Origin: Dehalococcoidaceae bacterium
GTDB lineage: Bacteria; Chloroflexota; Dehalococcoidia; Dehalococcoidales; CSSed11-197
Reading direction: 5' to 3'
NCBI GenBank assembly: GCA_016928015.1
Contig: JAFGLQ010000119.1
Coordinates: forward strand, 1 to 38,306
DNA length: 38,306 nt
Position 1 is the first letter of the stretch. Each line of letters opens with the position of its first letter. A program made the translations under genes and the position numbers. Under the pieces are notes generated by a model that saw nothing but the letters and a program-made list of their open reading frames with translations, ran no database searches and was not told where the DNA came from. Shown here one piece after another: positions 10,748-19,317 of the stretch.

Positions 10748-10914
10748 ATTAACATAACATGATTATATTTTAAACTGTTTCCTACCACTTGCAGGGCTTT
10801 CCAACCAATATATTGACGTCGATGGAACGGTAGAGCATACTATAACTTGAACCTATGCAGCGTCCCGGCAACCCTGTAATTATTGCCGCTGCTATGTGTT
10901 ACAGGAGAATGAGA

Positions 10915-11529
10915 ATGGTTGATAAGCAAGTAGAAGAAATATTCGAACCCGGTGAATCAGATAAACCACGCACCCGGATACTATCTGTGCCGCTGCCGCA
11001 GATACTGGATGAGATGGAAGCCAATATCAGGGCTGCAGCGGAAGCGGCTCGCAAAGCAGAAGCGGCGGCAAGAGATGCAGTTGGAGCCGCCAAATCTGCT
11101 ACACAGGCTTCCGAAGTCGCTACCCAGCGTGCCAGGGAAGCTCAGGATGCTGGTGAACAGGCAGCCGAAATTGCTACCCAGGCAGCCCGGGATGCAGCTG
11201 CTAAGGCTGAAGAGACTGCTAAAGCTGCCACCGGTGCGGCTGAAATGGCTGTCAAAAAAGCTGAGGAGGCAGACCGCGGCGCTCAAAAAGCCATACAGGC
11301 ACTTCAGGCGGCAACAGCCGAAGCCGCCGTAAAAGGCGAAGAGGTTAGAAAAGCCGGTGAACAAGCAGCTGCCAGAGCCATAAAAGCCGCCGAAGAGATT
11401 GCCGCTCTTGCAATGTATGCCATAAATTCTATAAATGAAGCCGCCAATAATACAGCCAGTTTATCCGAAGGGTTGAAAGAACGAGCCAGGGAAGCAGAAA
11501 ACAGGATAAAGGCCCTGGAGTCGATATAA
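10915..11529 (+). CDS. Ala-rich heptad-repeat coiled-coil protein
   Basis: Start ATG 10915 preceded by ACAGGAGAATGAGA. AAEAARKAEAAARDAVGAAKSATQASEVATQRAREAQDAGEQAAEIATQ... lacks Pro through the repeat and has regular Ala spacing. Confidence 0.7.
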   Translation: MVDKQVEEIFEPGESDKPRTRILSVPLPQILDEMEANIRAAAEAARKAEAAARDAVGAAKSATQASEVATQRAREAQDAGEQAAEIATQAARDAAAKAEETAKAATGAAEMAVKKAEEADRGAQKAIQALQAATAEAAVKGEEVRKAGEQAAARAIKAAEEIAALAMYAINSINEAANNTASLSEGLKERAREAENRIKALESI

Positions 11530-11644
11530 ACTTTCCGGGTTATTGATTGACCTTGGTCGTGTATAAACCTCACGGGCAGTCGCTATTCAGTTGACGCATC
11601 CGTTAACTGGCGGCCAATCCGGCAATTTGCGGGATAATTTAAAG

Positions 11645-13471
11645 ATGATTGATACTCGAACCATATTTAAAGAGCGCGCTAAACGTTTCCCAATGTCTCC
11701 CGGCGTATATCTGATGAAAGACAGCGGGGCAAATATAATTTACGTGGGCAAAGCCAGTTGCTTGCGTAACCGTGTGGGCTCCTATTTTGTATTAACAGAA
11801 AGGTTAAATGCCAAAACCCGGCAGTTGGTCAGCCGGATAGCTGATATAGAGTACTTCGTCACCTCATCCGAAGAAGAAGCCCTGGTTCTGGAACTGAACT
11901 TCATTAAACAATACAGGCCCCATTTCAATATCGCCTTAAAAGACGATAAGAGCTACCCGTATATAAAAATTACCGTTAATGAAGAATGGCCCCGAGTGCT
12001 GGTCACTCGCAGGCTTGAAAACGATGGCTCCCGTTACTTCGGGCCGTACGGGAGTGCATTTTCTACCCGCCAAACTATTGGCACAATTAAGAAAATCTTC
12101 CCTTTCAGATCATGTAAAACAATCAGAAGCGGAGCAAACCGGCGCCCCTGCCTTGAATACGATATGAAGCAGTGCCCCGGTCCCTGCGCAGGGCGGGTGG
12201 ATGGAAATGAGTACAATAACACCATAAAAAGCCTGCTGATGTTTCTGGAGGGAAGACATGGTTCGGTTATTTCAAGGCTTGAATCCGAAATGAAAAAAGC
12301 TGCCACCGAATTGAATTATGAAAAGGCGACCGTAATCAGGGATCGAATAAATTATCTAAACCGTATCATTTCCTACCAGGAAATCACACAGCGTGTAAGC
12401 GGCACCAAAGACGCCATTGCTTTTGCCCGTGAAGATGAGGACGTTTTTGTACAGGTTTATTTTATCCGTGAAAGCAGAATAGTCGGCCGTGAAGGCTATT
12501 TCCTGAAAAACACCCGGCACGAAGAAAACACCAGTATCATGACCAGTTTTGTCAAGCAGTATTACAGTCATGCCGTAAATGTTCCTCCCGCGATATTGCT
12601 GCAGTATCCGATTGAAGACAAACCGGTTATAAAAAACTGGCTTCGCAGCAGGGCCGGTCACAACGTAAACATCCAGGTACCGGCAAAGGGCGCGAAAAAG
12701 GAATTAATTAAAACCGTTGCGTCAAACGCCACCCAGGGCTTGAAAGCCGGTAAGTTCAAAAACATCTCCAGTAAAACAGATGCCACCAGTCTGCTTGATG
12801 AACTCCGGCATTTATTGAACCTGCCGCAGTTGCCAGAACGCATCGAGGGGTATGATATATCCAACATACACGGACATGCAGCCGTAGGCAGCATGGTTGT
12901 GTTCGAAAATGCAACTCCGGCACCTTCTCAGTACCGCAGATTTAAAATTAATACTGTAAACCAGCCGGACGATTTTTCAATGCTTAAAGAGGTAATATCA
13001 AGACGGTTTGGTCAAAAATTCTTGAATTCTCCAACTGCCGGGTACCGCTTGCCTGACCTGATTTTGATAGATGGAGGCAAAGGTCAAGTTAGTTCCGTGG
13101 TAGAATCCATCAGCAGGGCAGGGCATTCTGAAATCAGTATTATTGGTTTAGCAAAAGAAAATGAACAGATATTCTTGCCGGGCGTGAGCCGCCCGGTTGC
13201 ACTTGATAGAACTTCACCCGTACTGCACTTACTTCAAAATATAAGAGATGAAGCCCACCGGTTTGCCCTTGGCTATCATAGAAAAATCCGCAGCAAACAA
13301 AGCTTTAAATCCAGATTGGATGATGTTGCCGGTATCGGGCCGAAAAGAAAACGCGCACTGTTGAATAAATTTGGTTCTCTGGCGGCTGTAATTAATGCAG
13401 ACGCTGATGAACTTACCGGTGTTAAAGGGATCACGCCTGAAATTGCCAGGCGGATCAAGGAAATCGTTTAG
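11645..13471 (+). CDS. uvrC: Excinuclease ABC subunit C
   Basis: FPMSPGVYLMKDSGANIIYVGKASCLRNRVGSYF (GIY-YIG), RPCLEYDMKQCPGPCAGRV, PERIEGYDISNIHG, and C-terminal HhH DDVAGIGPKRKRALLNKFGS. ATG 11645 preferred over the TTG 11591 of the ORF track. Confidence 0.95.
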   Translation: MIDTRTIFKERAKRFPMSPGVYLMKDSGANIIYVGKASCLRNRVGSYFVLTERLNAKTRQLVSRIADIEYFVTSSEEEALVLELNFIKQYRPHFNIALKDDKSYPYIKITVNEEWPRVLVTRRLENDGSRYFGPYGSAFSTRQTIGTIKKIFPFRSCKTIRSGANRRPCLEYDMKQCPGPCAGRVDGNEYNNTIKSLLMFLEGRHGSVISRLESEMKKAATELNYEKATVIRDRINYLNRIISYQEITQRVSGTKDAIAFAREDEDVFVQVYFIRESRIVGREGYFLKNTRHEENTSIMTSFVKQYYSHAVNVPPAILLQYPIEDKPVIKNWLRSRAGHNVNIQVPAKGAKKELIKTVASNATQGLKAGKFKNISSKTDATSLLDELRHLLNLPQLPERIEGYDISNIHGHAAVGSMVVFENATPAPSQYRRFKINTVNQPDDFSMLKEVISRRFGQKFLNSPTAGYRLPDLILIDGGKGQVSSVVESISRAGHSEISIIGLAKENEQIFLPGVSRPVALDRTSPVLHLLQNIRDEAHRFALGYHRKIRSKQSFKSRLDDVAGIGPKRKRALLNKFGSLAAVINADADELTGVKGITPEIARRIKEIV

Positions 13472-13496
13472 ATTTCCTGTGAGTCAAATCCGGAAC

Positions 13497-14309
13497 TCAG
13501 AGAATGAATTCTTCTATCACCCTGGCAACGCCGCCTTCTTCAACATTTTCGGTAATCCAGTCGGCAATAGATTTGAGTTCCGGAAATGCATTACCCATCG
13601 CAATGCCAAAACCGGCAGTTTCAATGAGTGAAAGGTCGTTAAGGCCGTCACCCACCGCAATCACATTATCCAGTTCAATATTCAGATGGCCAGCCAGTTT
13701 GACCAGGGCGCTGCCTTTGGAGGTACCTGGTTCGATAATATTCACAAAATCAACTCCTGGAAACGCTGGCGAACGAGCTACAGAAAACCGGAAACAATCA
13801 CCAAAATTGCTTTGTATTGCTCTGGCTTTATCATATTCCTCCGGAGCCCTGGCGATAGTCTCCATCTTCAGAATTTCTTCATTCCTGCCAATTTTTTCGA
13901 GGTCTTCCAGTAATATGTTAACTCCAAAAAACTCTTTATGCACTTCGTCCGTCCAGTTGGATTTGTCGGCATAAAATCTGTCGCGGGCATAAAGTTCCAG
14001 ATAGGTATCGGTGGTGCGGCAGTATTCAATTGCTTTTAGTACGTTCTCCCTGTTTATGGGCTGACAATGTATTTTATCGCCAAGCTTGGGATTATATACG
14101 AGGGCACCGTCGAAAAATATATGGTTGCCGTTAAGTTCCAGTATACTCAAGATTTTACTGCAGGCCAGCGGCACTCTGCCCGTAGACAGAACGACTTTAA
14201 CGCCTTTTCCAATTGCCCGGTTGATGGCTTTGATATCCCGCTGGCAAATATTTCCGGATCCGTCTACGATAGTCCCGTCGACATCGATTACAAGAAGTTT
14301 ATATTTCAT
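13497..14309 (-). CDS. HAD superfamily (Cof-type) phosphatase
   Basis: YKLLVIDVDGTIVDGSGNI (DxD), VVLSTGR, VIAVGDGLNDLSLIETAGFGIAMGNAFPELK. Confidence 0.9.
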   Translation of the reverse strand: MKYKLLVIDVDGTIVDGSGNICQRDIKAINRAIGKGVKVVLSTGRVPLACSKILSILELNGNHIFFDGALVYNPKLGDKIHCQPINRENVLKAIEYCRTTDTYLELYARDRFYADKSNWTDEVHKEFFGVNILLEDLEKIGRNEEILKMETIARAPEEYDKARAIQSNFGDCFRFSVARSPAFPGVDFVNIIEPGTSKGSALVKLAGHLNIELDNVIAVGDGLNDLSLIETAGFGIAMGNAFPELKSIADWITENVEEGGVARVIEEFIL

Positions 14310-14384
14310 TGTGTAATTCTACCCGCCACCCGGATTAAAAAGCAAAAGCAATTGAGTTTTACACCAAAAGGGGTGAAAATTATG

Positions 14385-14413
14385 TTGACAGTCTAATGCG
14401 CCTTTAATACAAT
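14385..14413 (+). promoter_or_regulatory. Sigma70-like promoter upstream of small membrane protein gene
   Basis: TTGACA-17 nt-TACAAT, 28 bp upstream of the ATG at 14442. Confidence 0.6.
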
Positions 14414-14441
14414 CAATTTGTTAATAAACCGGAGGTTAGCT

Positions 14442-14858
14442 ATGAAAAGACCCGACCTTCTGATACTTGTTGCCGTTTGGCAATTTTTTACCGGTACAAT
14501 TGCATTTTTTGGAATTATGGCTATTGTTTTTATCGCATTACCTGTGGTTTTGGGTATCAGTGATATATGGTCAGGTAACTGGGGGCATTGGAACGGCTGG
14601 GAATATTCACCGGGGCTGGCCGCGCCAATTATCGGACTGAGTATAGCTGTGGTGGTTTTACTTGCATATTTCATCATCAGCCTGGCAGCAGGCATAGGAA
14701 CGCTTCAGGGCAAACCCTGGGCTCGATTGCTTGGCATAGTGCATGCGGTAATGGGCGTAGTCAATTTCCCGCTCGGTACCGTTATCGGTGTTTTGATCAT
14801 CATATATCTCGGCAACCAGGAAGTAAGGGATTATTTTGAGGCAAGCCGGCTGCCCTAG
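14442..14858 (+). CDS. Small integral membrane protein, unknown function
   Basis: ATG 14442 after GGAGG RBS. Several hydrophobic segments (LLILVAVWQFFTGTIAFFGIMAIVFIAL; APIIGLSIAVVVLLAYFIISLAAGIG). Confidence 0.65.
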   Translation: MKRPDLLILVAVWQFFTGTIAFFGIMAIVFIALPVVLGISDIWSGNWGHWNGWEYSPGLAAPIIGLSIAVVVLLAYFIISLAAGIGTLQGKPWARLLGIVHAVMGVVNFPLGTVIGVLIIIYLGNQEVRDYFEASRLP

Positions 14859-15637
14859 TCAGCGATTGAAATGTCGTTTCCGTTGGCTATTACGTAATTA
14901 ACCAGAGAACCTATACCCTGGATTTTAACTTCTACGCGATCCCCAGGGTACATAGGGCCTATTCCGGCCGGGGTGCCGGTTGCGATAACATCCCCTGGCA
15001 TCAGCGTCATCACGTTGGATATAAAATTAATGATTTCTGCTATATTATATATAAGGTCGCCGGTGTTGCCCTGTTGCTTAAGCTCGTCGTTTAGATAAGT
15101 CTCGAGGTTCAGGCTGCCTGGTTCTAAATCGGTTTCGATCCATGGGCCGATTGCAGCAAATGTATCAAATCCTTTAGCTCGGGTCCACTGGTTGTCCTGC
15201 TGCTGAAGGTCTCGAGCAGTAACATCGTTAAAACACGAGTAACCCAGAATATAATCATTAACGTTTTCCTTGCTTACCCTCCAGGCAATCTTGCTGATGA
15301 TAACAGCCAGTTCACCTTCGTAATCGACGCGTGCAGATGCAGAAGGGTATATGATATTTGCTTCAGGCCCTATTACAGCTGTGGGAGGTTTTAAAAAGGT
15401 AAGCGGTGAATTCGGGATTTTATGGCCCATTTCCCTGGCGTGCGAATGATAATTTAAACCCATGGCAATAATTTTGGTAGGTTGGCAGGGAGCCAGTAGT
15501 TTAACCCGGCTAACAGGCAAGCACGCATCCCCGGTTTCAATTTCTTTATATGGTTGTCCAATTATTGGTTTAACAGTGTCGCCTTCGACAATACCGTAAC
15601 TGGAATTGTTGTTGTGGGTATAGCGTACGATTTTCAT
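14855..15637 (-). CDS. Fumarylacetoacetate hydrolase family protein
   Basis: KIIAMGLNYHSHAREMGHKIPNSPLTFLKPPTAVIGP, VDYEGELAVII, GYSCFNDVTARDLQ, PGDVIATGTPAGIGPM. Confidence 0.92.
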   Translation of the reverse strand: MKIVRYTHNNNSSYGIVEGDTVKPIIGQPYKEIETGDACLPVSRVKLLAPCQPTKIIAMGLNYHSHAREMGHKIPNSPLTFLKPPTAVIGPEANIIYPSASARVDYEGELAVIISKIAWRVSKENVNDYILGYSCFNDVTARDLQQQDNQWTRAKGFDTFAAIGPWIETDLEPGSLNLETYLNDELKQQGNTGDLIYNIAEIINFISNVMTLMPGDVIATGTPAGIGPMYPGDRVEVKIQGIGSLVNYVIANGNDISIAD

Positions 15638-15789
15638 TACAAGGCTGTTATTTTACTTCGTTCAGGTCCATAAGGCAAACGACTGAGTAAAATGGCGAAT
15701 AATTCAATCATATATTATTGACACTTCAGAACCAGGATTGATAAACTGAGCAGTCATTAAACTTCGCATGAACCATTTCAGGAGTACCG

Positions 15790-16326
15790 TTGCTTCACAA
15801 TCATGATACCGGGCGAGTCATAATATTTACAGGTGACGGCAAAGGCAAAACTACCGCCGCGATTGGAACAGGGGTGCGTGCCGCCGGGCATGGCCTGAAG
15901 GTGATAATGGTCATGTTTATGAAAGGTGTCGATTATGTCCACGGAGAAATTCAGGCACTGCGCGACATACCCAACTTCGAAGTTGTGAGTTTCGGACAAA
16001 AAGGCTGGGTAAAAAAAGGGCAGTTGCGCAGTATAGATATCAAGCAGGCGAAAGTTGCCCTGGATTTCTGCCGTGATGCAGTTAATTCGAATGCGCATGA
16101 TGTGATAATATTTGACGAAGCCAATTCCGCCCTCGATTGCGGCTTAATTTCTTTTGAGGAACTTTCTGATATTATAATAAGCAGGCCAAAAGGTGTTTCG
16201 ATTATTCTTACCGGACGCAACGCTGATCTGCGTTTGTTTTCATTGGCCGATATAGTCACCGAGATGAATCCTGTAAAGTACAATTACGAACGAGGAATAA
16301 ATGCCCAAAAAGGGCTTGACTACTAG
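15790..16326 (+). CDS. cobO: Cob(I)alamin adenosyltransferase (CobO/BtuR/CobA type)
   Basis: IIFTGDGKGKTTAAIGTGVRAAGHG (P-loop), DVIIFDEANSALD, ILTGRNADLRLFSLADIVTEMNPVKYNYERGINAQKGLDY. TTG start with AGGAG RBS. Confidence 0.9.
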   Translation: MLHNHDTGRVIIFTGDGKGKTTAAIGTGVRAAGHGLKVIMVMFMKGVDYVHGEIQALRDIPNFEVVSFGQKGWVKKGQLRSIDIKQAKVALDFCRDAVNSNAHDVIIFDEANSALDCGLISFEELSDIIISRPKGVSIILTGRNADLRLFSLADIVTEMNPVKYNYERGINAQKGLDY

Positions 16327-16335
16327 GAGGTAGTA

Positions 16336-17436
16336 ATGAAGGTTACTCTAAGTGTTATCAAAGCAGACATCGGGGGTTGGGTCGGCCACAGTGACTCTCA
16401 CCCCGAAGTACTGGCCAAGGCCGAAGAGATGATGGCCAGGGCAAAAAAGGAAGGTACTCTTATTGACTATCATGTTACCAAGTGCGGTGACGATGCCCAG
16501 CTGATAATGACTCATAACCATGGCGAAGAAAATGAACTGATTCACAAACTTTCCTGGGATACCTTTCTTGCCTGCACCGAAGTCGCCAAAAAATTGAAGC
16601 TGCATGGTGCCGGACAGGATCTGCTCAGCGATGCTTTTTCCGGCAACGTCAAAGGTATGGGCCCTGGAGTTGCCGAATGTGAAATTGAAGAGCGCGGCGC
16701 CGAAAGCATTATAATATTCATGGCTGATAAAACTTCATCCGGTGCCTGGAACTTACCTCTGTATAAGATATTTGCCGACCCTTTCAATACCATCGGGCTG
16801 GTAATCGCCGGCAATATGCATACCGGGTTTGCTTTTGAAGTCCATGATGTTAAGGAACACAAGAAAGTAACCTTCAATTGTCCTGAAGAAATATATGACC
16901 TTCTGGTCTTTATCGGTGCTCCGTCAAGATTTTGCATAAAATCGGTATATCATCGTGATTCTGGCGAGATCGCCGCAGTTTCATCGACGCAAAAACTTTC
17001 CTTGATGGCTGGCCGGTATGTCGGCAAAGACGACCCGGTTTGTATAGTCAGAGCCCAGGGCCATTTTCCTGCCGTCGGAGAGGTACTGGAACCGTTTGCT
17101 CACCCGTTCTATGTCGAAGGCTGGATGAGGGGTTCGCACATGGGTCCCCTGATGCCGGTATCGGTTCCTGATGCTACACCATCCCGTTTCGATGGCCCGC
17201 CGCGGGTTACTTCTCTGGGCTTCCAGCTGGCCGGAGGAAAACTGATTGGGCCTAAGGATATGTTCGATGATATTTCTTTTGAAAATGCTCGTGCAGAGGC
17301 CAACTTGATGGCCGACATTATGCGTCAACACGGGCCCTTTGAACCTCACCGCCTGCCTCTTGACGAAATGGAATACACTACCATGCCGCAGGTAGTTGAC
17401 AAGCTGAAAGACAGGTTCGAGATACTGGAGGATTAG
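16336..17436 (+). CDS. Fructose-1,6-bisphosphate aldolase/phosphatase (bifunctional, archaeal-type class V)
   Basis: MKVTLSVIKADIGGWVGHSDSHPE, HNHGEENELIHKLSWDTF, KTSSGAWNLPLYKIFADPFNTIGLVI, TSLGFQLAGGKL. Confidence 0.92.
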   Translation: MKVTLSVIKADIGGWVGHSDSHPEVLAKAEEMMARAKKEGTLIDYHVTKCGDDAQLIMTHNHGEENELIHKLSWDTFLACTEVAKKLKLHGAGQDLLSDAFSGNVKGMGPGVAECEIEERGAESIIIFMADKTSSGAWNLPLYKIFADPFNTIGLVIAGNMHTGFAFEVHDVKEHKKVTFNCPEEIYDLLVFIGAPSRFCIKSVYHRDSGEIAAVSSTQKLSLMAGRYVGKDDPVCIVRAQGHFPAVGEVLEPFAHPFYVEGWMRGSHMGPLMPVSVPDATPSRFDGPPRVTSLGFQLAGGKLIGPKDMFDDISFENARAEANLMADIMRQHGPFEPHRLPLDEMEYTTMPQVVDKLKDRFEILED

Positions 17437-17438
17437 CC

Positions 17439-18047
17439 TTGCCAGGCAAGCTCGTTCTTGCCACCGGTAATCCGGGCAAGTTAAAGGAGCTGCGAGAACT
17501 CCTCAAGGGAGTATCTCTCGAGCTCCTTTCACCGGATCAGGTCGGGTTGTCTCCTTATATTGCAGAGACGGGTTCGACATACCATGAAAATGCCGCAATA
17601 AAAGCTCTAAATCTGGCCGAAAAAAGTGGTATTCTATCGCTGGCCGATGACTCAGGCCTCGAGGTTGATGCGCTTGACGGTATGCCCGGAATATTGTCGG
17701 CCAGGTTTGGTGGCCCTGGTTTAAGCGATGAGCAAAGATGCCTTTTGCTGATAAACAAAATGCAGCACGTCCCTCATGAAAAACGACGGGCGCAATTCAA
17801 ATGTGTTATGGCTCTGGCAACACCGGAAGGTAAGATCGAAACTTGTGAAGGCTGTTGCCAGGGTATAATATATTCCAGGCTTTCTGGTAAAAATCATTTT
17901 GGTTATGATCCCATTTTTTTTATACCGGAATTGAATAAAACCATGGCGGAACTGACTTTTGATGAAAAAAATACCATCAGTCACCGCCGGCGGGCCGCAG
18001 ATAAAATCAAAGACCTGCTCCAGTCGCGGTATCCCGGCGGTAAATAA
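17439..18047 (+). CDS. rdgB: XTP/dITP pyrophosphatase (Ham1/RdgB)
   Basis: LVLATGNPGKLKELRELL, LADDSGLEVDALDGMPGILSARF, GKNHFGYDPIFFIPELNKTMAEL, HRRRA. Confidence 0.93.
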   Translation: MPGKLVLATGNPGKLKELRELLKGVSLELLSPDQVGLSPYIAETGSTYHENAAIKALNLAEKSGILSLADDSGLEVDALDGMPGILSARFGGPGLSDEQRCLLLINKMQHVPHEKRRAQFKCVMALATPEGKIETCEGCCQGIIYSRLSGKNHFGYDPIFFIPELNKTMAELTFDEKNTISHRRRAADKIKDLLQSRYPGGK

Positions 18048-18129
18048 TCCTTGCCGGCTTCCCCTGCATATTGAGCTTGGCTGAGTGGATGATGTATACT
18101 ACACGGTTACAGATATTTAGAGGTGTGAA

Positions 18130-19284
18130 ATGAAGCTATCTTGCCTTCAGGAAAATTTGAATAAAGGGCTAAATCTCGTTGGCAGAGCAGCTGCAGCCCG
18201 TACTACTTTGCCGATTACCAATAACGTTCTTCTGTCGACTGATGGAGGCAGGCTGAAGCTGGTTGCTACCAATCTTGAAATGGCCATAAGTTGCTGGATT
18301 GGCGCCAAAGTTGACGAAGAAGGCGCCATTACCATTCCTGCCAGAATCTTGAGTGAATTCGTAGCATCTCTGCCTAATGATAAAGTCGAAATGACACTCT
18401 CATCCAAAACACGGGTACTCGAAATGAAATGCGCCCGTTTCGAAGCCAGGATGAGCGGCGTTGACGCCAAGGATTTTCCTCCCATCCCCCATATAGATGA
18501 TGGTATAAGCACTACCGTCGAAGCCCTCGAGTTAAAACGCGGTATTCGTAAAGTGGCTTTTGCCGCGGCTGTGGATGATTCCAGGCCTGTTCTTACCGGA
18601 GTCAATGCAGAATTTGATGATCAGACACTAACACTCGCCGCAGCGGACGGTTTTCGTTTGGCAGTATACAAAATGCCTCTGGCAACCAGAGTTAGCCAAA
18701 AAATTACCGCCATCATACCGTCACGCACACTTTTTGAGCTTCAAAAACTTTCAGCAGATCAGGAAGGGCCCATTACAATCGTACTTAATCCCTCCCGCAG
18801 CCAGATCATATTCCGCCTCAAAGATATTGAGCTTGTTTCTCAGCTTATACAGGGAACATTCCCCCAGTATTCCCAGTTAATCCCCCAAAGTTACGGTACC
18901 AGAGTTGTAGCCAATGTAAAACAACTCTCCCAGGCAAACAAGACTGCTTCCATTTTCGCGCGTGACGGCAGCGGAATCGTCCGCCTGGTAGTGACTCCCG
19001 GTGAAAGCGAAGTGACTCCCGGCAAAATGACCGTGTCTGCTCGGGCCGAAGAACTTGGTGAAGACACCGGCGACATTGATGTTACCGTACAAGGGGATGA
19101 GTCGAAGATTGCGTTCAATACACGCTACTTGAAAGAAGTGCTGGAAGCCATTTCCGAAGCCCAGTCCGATGCCGAAAAACAGGTAGCGCTTGAGATTACC
19201 AATCCTTCGAGCCCCGGCGTGTTCAAACCCATAGACGAAGACAACTATTTGCATGTGATTATGCCTATGTTCGTCAGTTGGTAA
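18130..19284 (+). CDS. dnaN: DNA polymerase III subunit beta (sliding clamp)
   Basis: MKLSCLQENLNKGLNLVGRAAAARTTLPITNNVLLSTDGGRLKLVATNLEMAI, LAAADGFRLAVYK, FNTRYLKEVLEAI, YLHVIMPMFV. Confidence 0.95.
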   Translation: MKLSCLQENLNKGLNLVGRAAAARTTLPITNNVLLSTDGGRLKLVATNLEMAISCWIGAKVDEEGAITIPARILSEFVASLPNDKVEMTLSSKTRVLEMKCARFEARMSGVDAKDFPPIPHIDDGISTTVEALELKRGIRKVAFAAAVDDSRPVLTGVNAEFDDQTLTLAAADGFRLAVYKMPLATRVSQKITAIIPSRTLFELQKLSADQEGPITIVLNPSRSQIIFRLKDIELVSQLIQGTFPQYSQLIPQSYGTRVVANVKQLSQANKTASIFARDGSGIVRLVVTPGESEVTPGKMTVSARAEELGEDTGDIDVTVQGDESKIAFNTRYLKEVLEAISEAQSDAEKQVALEITNPSSPGVFKPIDEDNYLHVIMPMFVSW

Positions 19285-19317
19285 TATAGATTTGATGTAT
19301 ATTCGCCCGGAGGTGTC

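Noticed and set aside
18130-19284. dnaN as a marker of a replication origin in this window
   Set aside because: No dnaA, recF or gyrB adjacent and no DnaA-box cluster recognised in the short flanking spacers.
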